From: Eledone cirrhosa
Lineage: Eukaryota; Mollusca; Cephalopoda; Octopoda; Eledonidae
Direction of reading: 5' to 3'
DNA: 64,000 bases
NCBI GenBank assembly: GCA_964016885.1
Contig: OZ024741.1
Location: 35,080,757 to 35,144,756, forward strand
Shown: piece after piece, positions 46,960 to 57,306 of the stretch
Layout of the letters: the number at the start of each line of letters is the position of its first letter
Position numbering within the stretch: position 1 is the stretch's first letter
Made by a program: the position numbers and the translations under genes
The notes under the pieces: generated by a model
The model's database searches: none
What the model saw: the letters and a program-made list of their open reading frames with translations, nothing else
What the model was told of the DNA's origin: nothing

Positions 46960-47330
46960 AAGGTGATGAATAATTGTGGGTAGCAAACTTTGGCTACCAC
47001 TTTCCACAAATCTTCACGATTTATGAAATCAGAGGTTTTGGTAATGCCAAAGAAAGTCATGTGCAACAAGCTACGTTAGTTAAAACATTTCTCTCGTAGC
47101 TAGTGATTATAAATCATATCAATGAGGCCTTGGATGGTTGAAAACTAGATCGATATTAGGATATGGGAGTCTCCGATATTGGAGGAAGTCGGTTGAGCAG
47201 ATTTCTAGCCAGAATTTTTCCCGTAGTAGATAAAAACGAGATTCCCCTATATGTGCTAGGATCTGGTGGGTCCCCCTTCTTGAAGATGGTAATAAAGGCT
47301 GCATCCATGAGGTCAGCTGACATATCTTCT
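46960..47330 (-). pseudogene. RTE-like LINE relic: RT fingers region
   Basis: The minus strand encodes ADLMDAAFITIFKKGDPPD, then TYRGISFLSTTGKILARNLL and NRLPP before a stop, the FKKGD...YRGISLL motif at the start of RTE/Jockey reverse transcriptases. Beyond it, SFQPSKASLI resembles the eroded GFRPSRGT segment. It is the N-terminal complement of the C-terminal relic at 26100. Confidence 0.72.
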
Positions 47331-47649
47331 CGCAGAAATAATGCTTTGTTTTTAGTGTTTCATTCCCAAGTTTCTATATATCAGCCATTTATTTATTTAT
47401 TGTTCTTTTTTTCTTTTGCAGGCAGGGGATTAGGAAACGGAACCAGCATTTAAATTTATATAATATCTTTTTCTGCATTTTATGAGTTTCAAGATTTTCA
47501 TGATTTTTCGATTGTGTGTGTGTCTTTACCAAGAGTCTTGCAACTAACTTTTAAATGACTTCAACACTCCGACCAATTTGCAAAAAGCCAATAAGCAAAG
47601 AAAAACGACAGTGATTCCTCTTGCTAAATAAACCAGCCAATGCCTATTG
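47331..47649. other. Intergenic stretch
   Basis: T-rich sequence, no gene recognised. Confidence 0.4.
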
Positions 47650-47815
47650 ATTTCATAGTCGCTCTCCGATGGGTTTGCAGTCGAGCCCGCGACAGTGGAG
47701 ACTTCTGGTGCCCTTGGCCCTAGGGCCACCTCCTTGGAAATGCTTTCTCTATTCTGTCCGCCGTGGCCGCTGGTCTGCCAGCACGTGGGCCCCCCATTTG
47801 CTCACAATAGTGAGA
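47650..47815 (-). repeat. Interspersed repeat family G, copy 2
   Basis: Reverse of 44068-44335 with the middle 95 bp absent (between TTTCC and GCCCTAGGGCC). Confidence 0.75.
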
Positions 47816-48156
47816 GATAGAGAGAATGGAAGAGACGGAGGCAGTGACAGTGGGAGTTTGGTTCTTTTGTGTTCGGACTTGGTGTATATATCTGTATATA
47901 AGAAAGAATGAGTCTTTCACTCTACCCTTTCATTCTATTATTTATTTGTTAAATGAAAAACTTGTTTCTTTTCCTAAGTTTCACTGAAATGACGTCTAGC
48001 TTCATCTTTTGGAAAATCTGTCAAAATAAAATCTGCTTAACAAGATCCTAACTTAAAACAAGTACTATGAAATCAAGTGTTTCACCAAATATGAGTAGAT
48101 ATATTGGGTATTCCATATATATGTCAATGATCGCACATAATTTTACTATGGAATTC
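47816..48156. other. Intergenic stretch
   Basis: No gene is recognised. Confidence 0.4.
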
Positions 48157-48414
48157 TCATTTGGACGATAGTCTACTGAAATTGGTAATGTTTTCTGTGG
48201 GTTCTAATTCCGCCATCCCTGTAGCTCCATCAACCTGTGTGCTATCATCAGCTCCTAGGCCGAAAGTAGGTAATGGCAAGGTTTTAGCGGTTTCCACCTT
48301 AGAAGTAACCCTAACAATCTGAACTCCGTTTCCATCTTCTAAGGTCGAAGATAAGTAGCAAGTCTTGAAAGAGTCAATCTCTGGTGCAGCAGACGTCAAA
48401 TGAAAAACAAACAT
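48157..48414 (-). CDS. 85-codon open frame, possible host exon or small protein
   Basis: I do not recognise this protein. It is acidic, rich in Ser/Thr/Glu/Asp, without a signal peptide or membrane segment and without low-complexity repeats. It runs from Met-Phe-Val-Phe to Leu-Ser-Ser-Lys and a TGA. A TAG stands immediately before the ATG, so it cannot extend upstream in frame. An AG at 48427-48428 (minus strand) would allow a splice acceptor but puts a different frame first. It stands out because it lies outside any repeat I can identify and has balanced base composition. It could be a chance ORF, a terminal exon or an eroded gene. Confidence 0.3.
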   Translation of the reverse strand: MFVFHLTSAAPEIDSFKTCYLSSTLEDGNGVQIVRVTSKVETAKTLPLPTFGLGADDSTQVDGATGMAELEPTENITNFSRLSSK

Positions 48415-48706
48415 CTAATTTCTGATATTGTAACGATTCTTCTTTTTCTCCATTTGCACATTATTTCATCTTCTTTCTATATTACCCAGATGGTTTCTTC
48501 TTATTACATAGCTCTTTCTTCATGGCATTCCTCATTAGAAAATAAAAACATATCTATTAGTTTTTCTAGACAATATTAACAATATACACGAGGAAACACA
48601 CTCATAATAAAGCGGGTATTAACCTGCTATTAGTCTCTCATAAATTATTTGCAGGAGTTTTATGAGATTGTTGTGCTGTGTAACGAAGCAATTATATAAT
48701 ATGTTC
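48415..48706. other. Intergenic stretch
   Basis: AT-rich, no gene recognised. Confidence 0.4.
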
Positions 48707-49068
48707 GTTTATACCAGGGTTTCCCAACCTGGGTGATATCGCCCAGCGGTGGGCGTGTTCAACATGTTGATTGGGCGATAAGCAACTGAACACAAAATGG
48801 TGGGCGATATAGGATTTTGAGTATTTAGAAAATATTTCAACATATGCTACTGGAAAATATATTTAAATGAGATATGTAAAGAGATTGTTTAACAAAAAAC
48901 AAACAAACAAACAAAAAACAGAATCCTAAACGGGAATAACTGGGTCACATTCCTAGATAACATGTAAACAACCCCACAAACAATAAATATTTTAGTATTT
49001 TCTATAGTTTTGAGATGGGTCATTAACATTCAAATAGTTCTTCGGACGAAATAACATTATTTTCTTTT

Positions 49069-49254
49069 GGATTGGCAGTATCGGTAGAGAGTCGGACACC
49101 ATGCTTTGAAGCATAGAGTTACGTCCCTTTATGATCTGAGTTCAAATCCCGCCGAGGTTAACTTTGCCTTTCATCCTTACGGGGTCGATAAAATAAAGTA
49201 CCAGTAATGTACTGGGTATTTGCTGGCCTTGTGCCTAAAAATAGAAACAATTAT
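49069..49254 (+). mobile_element. Ceph-type SINE inside the hAT element
   Basis: TTGGCAGTATCGGTAGAGAG to AAAAATAGAAACAATTATTT. ATTATTTTCTTTTG flanks both sides (49051 and 49248), a target duplication of about 14 bp. Confidence 0.93.
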
Positions 49255-49479
49255 TTTCTTTTGTAAATCAGATAAGAGAAGACTAAGAATAACTTTGCCA
49301 GTAAAATTAAGAAGTGACTTCCGGATAAACTGACCAACGCCACCACTACCGAGAGATCTCATACAATTGATACGGGTGATTACCACTAAGAACTTTGACG
49401 ATACGCTGTAGACAGGAAGGCGGATGACAATCTTCTCTTCTTCGACCACTTATTCCTGAGAGCGTCGTGGGGGCAGAGT

Positions 49480-49840
49480 CCTGAAATACTTCGTCCGGTG
49501 GATTCTGTCAGTTGATCTGACTGGATCCCCAACCGAGACCAGCCAAGTTCATGGATGTTCTACAACCATCTTGCTAGGGGTCGACCCCTAGATCTCCTAC
49601 CTGTTGGTTTTTCCTGTAAAAATCTGCCCAGCGATTGTTTCCTGAGTCATTCTAACCACAAGCCCATAATATTGGAGCTGTGATCTCTCAATTCGGAGAT
49701 GTAGCGGCTCTACGTAGTGCGACTCCCTAATCTCCGAGCTACGCACTCTATCGATTAACGTTACTCCAAAGACCTTTCGGCGGAACCAAACCATTTCGGC
49801 CGCTCTTACTCGTGATCCTATTCTTTCGGATGACAATGCC
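49480..49840 (-). pseudogene. LINE ORF2 C-terminal fragment
   Basis: The minus frame SSEIRESHYVEPLHLRIERS continues QLQYYGLVVRM. This matches the common C-terminus of a LINE RT (VRSSxIRExLxVEPLxLRIERSQLRxxGHxxRM). A sister piece is at 50870-51199. Confidence 0.75.
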
Positions 49841-49902
49841 AGACAAAATATGAGAATCCCAAGATGGGAATCAATCCCAAATTACGCTACAGGCTTATAG
49901 TT

Positions 49903-49934
49903 CTCTCTCCCCCCCTCTCTCTCTCTCTCTCTCT

Positions 49935-50005
<71 letters not shown>

Positions 50006-50020
50006 TCTCTCTCTCTCTTT
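49903..50020. repeat. (CT)n microsatellite with CCC interruptions
   Basis: About 118 bp of CT. Confidence 0.97.
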
Positions 50021-50568
50021 GTAAAGAGTTCAATGCTCGAAGAAAAATTTAGTTTTTAGTTTCACCTTTCACTAGCTAGAAGGAGTTAGAGTGTAGATGC
50101 AGTGATTGACCGCTCGTTCTCTGCGTCGTTTGTATTTGGTAAGCTGTGTCAGCTTGCCTCGGCGCCGACCGTTCTATCTCGGTGTCTTTCAGCTTGATAT
50201 GGCTATATGACTAAGCGAGGACACTTACGGCTAAAGATGATTAATTTTAAAACCAATATCTTTGCACTAGCTGCATCGCACCAGACACAGGGGTCTCATT
50301 GATGATATATGAAAATGATATTGGTGTGCCAAAATAATTGATGTTTCTACTTTTTACATTACCTTCAATAAAGCATCTCGTAATGCAAACATTATATTGT
50401 TATGTAAGAGTTAAACAATTAGTAACGGCTTGTTACTGGTTCGTAAACTGACATCTTATGACGGTTATACATTTTATACTCCGGAAAAGTGCTTATCAGA
50501 AAATCTTCGCATATCACATTTAGGCTCTTAAATATTTACTATACATCAAAAACGGCTGGGAGCCCCTG
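50021..50568. other. Right interior of the hAT element
   Basis: Unique AT-rich sequence without ORF, ending at the hAT right terminus. Confidence 0.55.
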
Positions 50569-50869
50569 ATTTATACGAAAACAAACAATATCAGCACGCT
50601 TCATTCTGGGACAATGCTCCTTCGTGCATACTTAATATTACGAGAATTACACTTGCAATTACATCGTGGGATAATAATTTCAGTAATTGAAAAAAACCCC
50701 CGAAAAACTGTTTAATTCTCTTTATATTTTTCATTTATATCTTGGTATCAAATCTTTCTTCTCAGTTTTTATGATCTGGTAACTGTCACAGTTACACGAT
50801 TAAATTTGTCACGAATATACATAACAGCTCAATGAAAAGAGATCGTTAAAATGGGCACAGAATCCTCAA
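50569..50869. other. Intergenic stretch
   Basis: No gene is recognised. AAAAAACCCCCGAAAAACT at 50693 is a homopolymer cluster. Confidence 0.4.
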
Positions 50870-51198
50870 ATACTCCTTCCAGTCGGTCCCGTCAGAAGCA
50901 ACCGTCTCCAACCGATCCGTCTGGATCTCCAAGTGTGACCAGCCAAGCTCATGGATGTTATCCAACTATCTTGCCCGGGGCCTACCCCTGGGTCTCCTAC
51001 CTGTTGGTTTTAGCCGTAAAATCTGTCCAACGATTCTTTCCTGAGACATTCTAACCACATACCCATAGTATCGGAGCTGTGATCTCTCAATTCGGAGAAA
51101 TAGCGGCTCTACCTGGAGTGACTCCCTGATCTCTGAGCTACGCATTCTATTGAGTAACATTACTCCAAAGACCCTTCGGAGGAATCCCATTTCGACCA
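50870..51198 (-). pseudogene. LINE ORF2 C-terminal fragment, sister of 49480-49840
   Basis: The minus frame FLRRVFGVMLLNRMRSSEIR continues to IERSQLRYYGYVVRM and TGRRPRGRPRARW, the full C-terminal end of the polymerase. It is closely similar to the piece inside the hAT element. It ends at the (TA)n at 51199. Confidence 0.8.
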
Positions 51199-51211
51199 AT
51201 ATATATATATA

Positions 51212-51241
<30 letters not shown>
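51199..51241. repeat. (TA)n microsatellite
   Basis: TA array with one TTTA interruption. Confidence 0.96.
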
Positions 51242-51247
<6 letters not shown>

Positions 51248-51430
51248 TAGAAGGTAAACGGGACGTAAACAAGGGACGAAAAGTATCCCTTCATCAGCTG
51301 TTTACTACAGATCATAGATGTTTCGGCGCTTAAAACAGAACATCGATCTGTAGCGCGCCCATCAAAAGGCCATGGGGGAAAGAAGTGATAGTGAAGAGAG
51401 AGGAAGAAGAAAAAAAAAGGAAAAGAGGAA
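51242..51430 (-). repeat. Hairpin-forming repeat, Penelope-terminus-like
   Basis: The minus strand has GTAAACAGCTGATGAAGGGA and TCCCTTGTTTACGTCCC, a 7-bp outer and 5-bp inner stem. CTGATGA is present but no GAAA, so it is not called as a ribozyme. Confidence 0.45.
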
Positions 51431-51461
51431 AATATATATATATATATATACATACATATAT

Positions 51462-51612
51462 ATGGATTCGCAATCGTGAGGTTGTAAGTTCTATTCCCGG
51501 ACCGGGAGATGCGTAGTGTCCTTGAGCAAGACACTTTATTTCCCGTCGCCCCTTCTACCCGGAATTTCGGCTGATAGATAGTATTAGCAATTGGAAAGAC
51601 CAACGGAAACAT
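51462..51612 (+). mobile_element. Second-family SINE, 5'-truncated
   Basis: GGATTCGCAATCGTGAGGTT, AGTTCTATTCCCGGACCGGG and TTGAGCAAGACACTTTATTT match 26953-27180. The last part (GTATTAGCAATTGGAAAGAC) also occurs at 63198-63217. Confidence 0.88.
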
Positions 51613-51749
51613 TGTTTCTTCGGTCCGAATTGACGAAAGTCAATCGACTCCACTGGATCATGAAAGCAAAATTTTTTTTCGAGGAAATTATTGGATTTTT
51701 CCAAATTTTAAAGGTTTCTTAGGAACTTTCTATGTTTATTTTAGGTTTT

Positions 51750-51808
51750 GCCATCTGAAGAGCTCAGGCTATCATAATTGATAGTTTTCAGTGAAATATA
51801 TATAACGG
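51750..51808 (+). ncRNA. Hammerhead ribozyme candidate
   Basis: CTGAAGA is at 51755-51761. Stem II has G-U, C-G, U-A, C-C mismatch, A-U, two G-U, then CTATCA/TGATAG around TAAT. GAAA is at 51793-51796. Stem III is AT/AT with an ATAT loop, and H17=A51804. Stem I GCCAT (51750-51754) with ACGG (51805-51808) has one C-A mismatch, consistent with a T-to-C change from ATGG. Confidence 0.6.
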
Positions 51809-51859
51809 AGCTCTAAAGAAACCTGAATCAACTGAATATGACCTTCGATCTTTTATTAA

Positions 51860-52080
51860 TATACTAGCTGAATTACCCGGCGTTGCCCGGGTTACTGCTG
51901 TTCTTATTCAGATTAGTAAACAATAAGTATGAAGATATGTTTTTTTTTTCTCATAATTGTTTCAAAATATCTATATTTTATTTTTAAAATATCAAAATCG
52001 TCAAGTATGAAATTTGTAGAAATTTGTAGAAATAAATTTCTACAAATTCCATACTTGACAACCCAATATATATATATATA
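51860..52080. repeat. Hairpin repeat ACCCGGCGTTGCCCGGGT and an inverted repeat
   Basis: ACCCGGcgttgCCCGGGT (51877-51894) is a 6-bp GC stem of a type common in invertebrate genomes. 51995-52060 is a separate palindrome (AGTATGAAATTTGTAG ... CTACAAATTCCATACT). Confidence 0.65.
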
Positions 52081-52086
52081 TATTTC

Positions 52087-52822
52087 GTTAAGTCGTTTTG
52101 GAAGCCTCGACAATGCAGATGGGTAAATCTCCGGGTAACAAGATCCGGTGGTGGAGAGAGAGATATAAGTGAGTGTACGTTTCTAGCGACAGAAAGAAAC
52201 GTCGGCACATTACGAATAAAGGAAGCACTTTAGATCAAACGCCTAGGGCCACAAATAAACAACCGATCCGAGAGAAGCGAAATGAGGTGGTTGGTTTAAG
52301 TAAACAAACGATGCAGCAACACACGCACACACACACACACACAAGCGAGACAGCAACACACGCACACACACACACACACACACACAGTAGCATTCCACCA
52401 TACGAACATACACTGCCAATACAGACGAACGAGGCAACAACACACGCACACACACACTCAAGCGAGACAACAACACACGCACACACACACAGACACAGTA
52501 ACATTCACCAAACAGGCAGAGAATACTATGGACTGATAGCTAACGCCACCCCACTCCCACAATTGAAAGAACTATTTCGGCCGCCGACCTCTGCTTAACC
52601 GACCCCATTTAACTCGCACGCGCGCTCTGCTGAATACCTCAGATATTCAAAACAACGAACAGCGGAAGACACATTTCGCACCTTTCGACAGACCCCCCCC
52701 CCCCCCCCCGGAAAACCCCCCATCTCAGCGTACACTCACTTACATCTCTCTCTCCACCACCGGATCTTGTTACCCGGAGATTTACCCATCTGCATTGTCG
52801 AGGCTTCCAAAACGACTTAAAG
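52087..52822. mobile_element. 0.74-kb element with about 100-bp terminal inverted repeats
   Basis: The left arm 52087-52185 (TTAAGTCGTTTTGGAAGCCT ... AAGTGAGTGTACG) is mirrored at 52719-52822 with one or two differences. The centre holds (CA)n tracts and a run of about 18 C (52687-52706). There is no transposase and no hammerhead. Confidence 0.8.
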
Positions 52823-52865
52823 AAATATACTTTATTATTCACAATGCTTCAAGCAAACTTCAATA

Positions 52866-52870
<5 letters not shown>

Positions 52871-52945
<75 letters not shown>
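52871..52945. repeat. (TA)n microsatellite
   Basis: TA array at the outer end of the family-H element. Confidence 0.97.
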
Positions 52946-52948
<3 letters not shown>

Positions 52949-53695
52949 GAGTTAAACAAGATTCAATGAGAACATCAAAGAATGAGTTTTACAGTAGATT
53001 GGAAGCACTCTACAGTAGATATTTTCCAGAGTTATTAATATTAATTCAAATATTAACAAAATAGATATTCTTATGATCAATTAAATTTTATTATAAATAT
53101 TTCAGAGGTACTGAATTAAGTTCAACAGTACGTCCTCATCAGATAAAATAAAATGATACATGACATACCCTGACATGTTAGATGGTTAAGATTTAATCAA
53201 GGTAGTGATTAATTTATGAGAAAACTCAATATTTATGCCCTAATATTGAGAACATGATAAAACGTAATAGAATCAATAAAGAGAGTGCGAGTAAGAAAAA
53301 CATTGCCTTAATGCAACAGTTAGAGAATTTTTGATATTTGAAATACTACTATAGAACTATGCGGTAGAGGAAAGTATAGAGGAAGACGTATCTGAAGTTA
53401 TAACTTATTTAGTATTTAGCTTGAGAAGACAAATGACAGATAATTAAAGAGAGGGAGAGACAAAGGGGAGTAATTTATGCTCAAATTTCTTTACACACAC
53501 ATATAGCTTTGGCGGTTAAATTTCAAAATATTTAATTTATGTTATTTCAGGGTAAAGAATTAAAATTTTAGGTTTTAAAAGTTGATGGGTAATTTGTATT
53601 AATATTATAATATAATTATGTTAAATTTCTAAAATTCAAAATTTTATGAAGACAAATTTAAAGGATTTATTTTTTTTCATTCTGAAAATACCCTC

Positions 53696-53769
<74 letters not shown>

Positions 53770-53882
53770 TTTGAATTTTAGAAATTTAACATAATTATAT
53801 TATAATATTAATACAAATTACCCATCAACTTTTAAAACCTAAAATTTTAATATATATATATAATTTTAATATATATATATAA

Positions 53883-53928
<46 letters not shown>
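52946..53928. repeat. Hammerhead-bearing element family H, copy 1 (half element)
   Basis: 52946-53690 corresponds to the left part of the element at 57196-60555 (TTAAGATTTAATCAAGGTAG, AGAGGGAGAGACAAAGGGGA, AAAATTTTAGGTTTTAAAAG). A second inverted repeat follows: 53550-53645 is mirrored at 53760-53850 around a (TA)n loop. The element then ends in (TA)n against repeat D. Confidence 0.8.
53085..53149 (-). ncRNA. Type I hammerhead ribozyme candidate, intact core
   Basis: Minus strand: stem I ATTTTAT (53149-53143) with ATAAAAT (53091-53085), seven Watson-Crick pairs. The core CTGATGA is at 53142-53136. Stem II is G-U, G-C, A-U, C-C mismatch, then GTACTG/CAGTAC. GAAA is at 53103-53100. Stem III is AT/AT with an ATTT loop. 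H17=A at 53092. It runs outward 140 nt to (TA)n. Confidence 0.82.
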
Positions 53929-53929
<1 letters not shown>

Positions 53930-53935
<6 letters not shown>

Positions 53936-54500
53936 GAGGGTATTTTCAGAATGAAAAAAACGAGATGTCCTACACGAGTGAAAGTATAAGGAAAAAAGAT
54001 GAAATCGAAAATGCAACTGGAGTCTTTTTAAGAATATTTATTTGGTTCCTTTACCGATTTCGCAGTTCTTATGCTCTTCAAAAGTAGAATTGAGATGGAG
54101 CGTTTGTGGTTTTTCTCGCATCTGGTTGGTGTTCGAATGTTACTTCTGTTTTATGTGGAAAAAAGTGGCTCGAAATGCTTAGTAATTCGGTTGGTTGATG
54201 ACTGTCACGTGAATAAGTATAATAAATTTCGCGCCAGTTCGAGTTACAAAGTTCTTATCATATTTGCTTTTAAAATGAAAAGGGGGGGGGGGGGTGCTCA
54301 GATTGTTTTTTCATATATGAGTGAAATTTGGTTGGTTGTTTCAGTCAGGTGCTGCACATCAACTTTCGCGCCAGTTCGTGTTTGAGGGTTCTTTTCACTT
54401 TAAAAAGTGGCTCAAAAAATTTTTTTAGAAATGTAATTTGATTGGTTATGACTGTCATGTGAATAAGTACATTAAATTTTGCGCCTGTATTCTTTGTAGC
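53930..54500 (+). repeat. Interspersed repeat family D, copy 3 (longest)
   Basis: Full plus-strand copy, with a G12 run at 54283-54294 and a second internal half (GCGCCAGTTCGTG) that partly repeats the first. It starts immediately after (TA)n. Confidence 0.85.
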
Positions 54501-54717
54501 CCGTATTCTTTGTAGCCAATTCTCAAAAGATAATGGTCAAGAAAAAAGGGATGGGGAGAATTGTTCTGGTTCAGTGAGTATGGCTGATGTGCTGAGGTGT
54601 CAAAATTCAAACTTTCTATTGAAATAAAGAAAGTAGAGATATATATTTTTATTTGTGTGCTGATGTGTGTCTGTGTGATTCTATTAGTAGAAATGGGGGA
54701 GGGAGATATGTGTCTGT
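54501..54717. other. Short unclassified stretch
   Basis: GTATTCTTTGTAGCC is duplicated in tandem at 54487-54515. The rest is unique. Confidence 0.4.
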
Positions 54718-55039
54718 GTATATGATATGATTCCAGTTCCTCAGTGAAATAACAACCCAACCAGGAACTGGGCATATCAGAGTATTGACAAAATTATACA
54801 CCTCAACAACATATGTACTTGTCTATACCACACTAATTCGGACTGCCTGAAGAGGTCACAGCCAAAGATGGCTGTCATCGAAATATATATAGCAGTAATA
54901 AACGAAGCTAAATTTTAAACATTTGACTTATTTATTTTACTTTATTTTACATTACTCCGGAGTAACCAAACCAACCTGCGCACTTCGTCGAGTGCTCCAG
55001 TCTGCATATTGAGGTGTTGGTATACAACCAACATATACT

Positions 55040-55040
<1 letters not shown>
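54718..55040 (+). repeat. Family J element, half copy
   Basis: TGATTCCAGTTCCTCAGTGA to GGTGTTGGTATACAACCAAC equals the right half of 36712-37233 plus the outer tip that in the other copy lies on the left. Only one arm is present. Confidence 0.85.
54842..54896 (+). ncRNA. Type I hammerhead ribozyme candidate
   Basis: Same structure as 37128-37182: stem I ACTGC/GCAGT, CTGAAGA at 54847-54853, C-C mismatch at the fourth stem II pair, GAAA at 54880-54883, H17=A54891. Here the first stem II pair is G-C and the second G-U, the reverse of the other copy. Confidence 0.8.

Positions 55041-55091
<51 letters not shown>
55041..55091. repeat. (TA)n microsatellite
   Basis: It joins the outer tips of the family-J half copy (left) and the family-I element (right). 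Hammerheads on both sides point into it. Confidence 0.97.
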
Positions 55092-55094
<3 letters not shown>

Positions 55095-55123
55095 ATCAAA
55101 AGATGGTTAAAAGAGTTCCATGT

Positions 55124-55192
55124 ATTTTATTATGCGCATTTCAAAAACAAATATCATCATGAGATGACATTTGCGTTTTCGTCAGATAAAAC
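55124..55192 (-). ncRNA. Type I hammerhead ribozyme candidate, left end
   Basis: Minus strand: stem I GTTTTAT (55192-55186) with ATAAAAT (55130-55124), CTGACGA core at 55185-55179. Stem II is AAA/TTT, C-U mismatch at pair four, a G-U, then CAAAT/ATTTG and TCATC/GATGA. GAAA follows. Stem III is AT/AT with a GCGC loop. H17=A. The core is intact. Confidence 0.82.
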
Positions 55193-56757
55193 AACCATTG
55201 TCTTGAAAAAAACTTAATCTATGAATGTAAAGTTATAACTGACACCAATTCCTTTACCTATGTTGGCTCCACTTCCACCTCCTTTAAACCTGTCTTTATA
55301 ATCACCATTCTTCTTTTAAATACCAACTTAAAAGTACCAACACATCACTCTCAGAACTCATATGGTCCTTGAAAAACAAAAATATTAACTATAACATCTC
55401 TTGGAGGAAAGTTTGTTCTGCCTCTCCCTACTTGAATGCCTCTCTATCCAAAACATGTAATCTTTGTTTATGTGAGAAATTTACCATTATATCTAATTTA
55501 GATTCTATAATAAATAGACGCACTGACTTATTTTCTCTCTGCTTGCATACATTCCACAGAACATTCCATAAAGTATATAGCTAATATCTAATACTTTACC
55601 AGTTTAAAATCCTTTTTCTCAAAGGCATACATATATATTTTTTTTTAAATATACCCATCTTTCTACCTTATTTCAATGTTATTTATTTATTATACATTAT
55701 ATAACATTAGTTACTCATTCTATATCATTCCTATTTATCAATTCCCTTTCTTCCTCTTTTCTTTTAATTTATAACCTCTAATCTGTACTTTTTCTTCCTA
55801 GATACTTCTCAATTCTTATTATTACTCACCACAATATATCCACTCTTCCTTCTTCCTTCATATCATTGGCCATAAAACTTATTATTACCTTTTAAATACT
55901 TTATAGTATTACCTTTAAAAATCCTTCGTAAACATAAACATTTTTTGACGTTAGATTATTCCTCCTCAATTCATTATATTTTTCTCCCTTTCAAGCTCGT
56001 CTAACTTTTACATATTACATATCACAATACATAAAAACAAACTTAAACCCTAACTAATCTCCTTTATTACATTATATTATTACCATTAGGAAATACTTCA
56101 TAAACATATATATTTTGTTGTTAGAGTCTTCTCTTCCTTAAACACTATTTTCTTCTTTGCTTTCTACGCTCATTTGTAAACAAACTATTTACATATATTA
56201 CGCATACATATTACATTACATAAAAACAAACTTAAACACTAACTAATTCCTCTAAATTCATAATTCATCCACTCTTCTACTTCTTTTCACATTATATCCT
56301 TAATAACATTAATATTTTTATTTTAATAATACATATTAACAATTTCTTTTCATCGCACATATTATTAAACCCTTCAATATACAAACCTTAATTTAACATT
56401 ATTCTTAATTTTTTCTCTTCATTAATTTTTTTCTCTTCATCAATTTTCAAATTCTTTTAAATTATATATTATCTTCCAACGGCTTTTTAATCTCTCCCTG
56501 TGAAACAATATATTTTTCTCAGTTATAAAGGCTATCTCTCTCTTACTATCACCCATCTCTCCTCCTATCTCATCCTTCCTTATTATACTCCTCCCCCACC
56601 ATTCTTTACTCTCATCTCCTCCTCTTTTTCATCCTTTCTAACCCCCCCCCTCATTTTCTCCCCCAATATCACACATCAATCTTAAATTACTTTTCATATG
56701 TTGATTTAAAACTGCATTATTCACAAGTGTTTTTTAACCTTCATATCATGTCTCCCT

Positions 56758-56826
56758 ATTTTATCTGACGAAAACGCAAATGTCATCTCATGATGATATT
56801 TGTTTTTGAAATGCGCATAATAAAAT
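56758..56826 (+). ncRNA. Type I hammerhead ribozyme candidate, right end
   Basis: Mirror of 55124-55192. Stem I is ATTTTAT (56758-56764) with ATAAAAT (56820-56826), seven perfect pairs. CTGACGA is at 56765-56771 and GAAA at 56808-56811. H17=A56819. It points outward, away from its partner. Confidence 0.84.
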
Positions 56827-56866
56827 ACATGGAACTCTTTAACCATCTTTTGATCTTATATTATTT

Positions 56867-57195
56867 ATACTCCAGTCCTACAAACTGTAGAGTGCTACTT
56901 ATCCGATATCTGCATTGCTTTATTGTACTACAATAAAACTCACCTCCTACATATATATATATAGAGATTAGAGCAAACATCACGGGCGCTCTATCTCAAA
57001 ATTATTTTTGAAAAGCATTAGAAATAGGCAACCGGTAAAACTTAAAACCAAAACTGAATACTAACCAATACTATTACTAATTTTTACTTATTCCTAATTA
57101 AACTATTTTTCACTGGGCACAATTTGTCACCATTTTCTTTTCCGTTTACCAATATATCATAACTCGTGTGTTACACCTCTATTCTTTTAAATATA
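56867..57195. other. Short AT-rich stretch
   Basis: Unique sequence with short (TA)n tracts at 56951-56962 and 57191-57208. No gene is seen. Confidence 0.5.
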
Positions 57196-57241
57196 TATAT
57201 ATATATATTAATTCAAAATAGATATTCTTGTGATCAATTAT

Positions 57242-57306
57242 ATTTTATTATACATATTTCAGAGGTACTGAGTTAAGTTCAACAGTACGTCCTCATCAGA
57301 TAAAAT
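57242..57306 (-). ncRNA. Type I hammerhead ribozyme candidate, left end of family H
   Basis: Minus strand: stem I ATTTTAT/ATAAAAT, CTGATGA core at 57299-57293, stem II with C-C at pair four and GTACTG/CAGTAC, GAAA, stem III AT/AT with an ATGT loop, H17=A. All core bases are intact. Confidence 0.83.

Larger units (their letters stand above)
48715..50568. mobile_element. hAT-like DNA element, 1.85 kb, non-autonomous
   Basis: The left end is CAGGGTTTCCCAACCTGGGT. The right end, GGCTGGGAGCCCCTG, is its inverted partner. Flanks GTTTATAC (48707-48714) and ATTTATAC (50569-50576) agree at 7 of 8 positions. The interior carries later insertions (a SINE at 49069, a LINE piece at 49480-49840, a CT array at 49903) and no transposase motif. 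CAGGG(T/G)xCCCAACC ends are well-known hAT termini. Confidence 0.75.
55092..56866. repeat. Hammerhead-bearing element family I with inverted ends
   Basis: Arms 55092-55195 and 56755-56866 are inverted copies (AAGATCAAAAGATGGTTAAA; GTTTTTGAAATGCGCATAAT). The 1.56-kb body between them is strongly pyrimidine-rich on the plus strand (CT/TT-rich, for example 56500-56660), with a C9 run near 56644. It has no ORF above 71 codons and no known protein motif. It is non-autonomous. Confidence 0.8.

Noticed and set aside
48240..48262. CTGATGA on the minus strand inside the 85-codon frame
   Set aside because: No GAAA or pairing stems nearby. Chance occurrence.
51285..51330. Hammerhead at CTGATGA on the minus strand
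   Set aside because: AGGGA/TCCCT would make stem II, but the next bases are TGTTT instead of GAAA. The pairing GTAAACA/TGTTTAC shows a simple hairpin.
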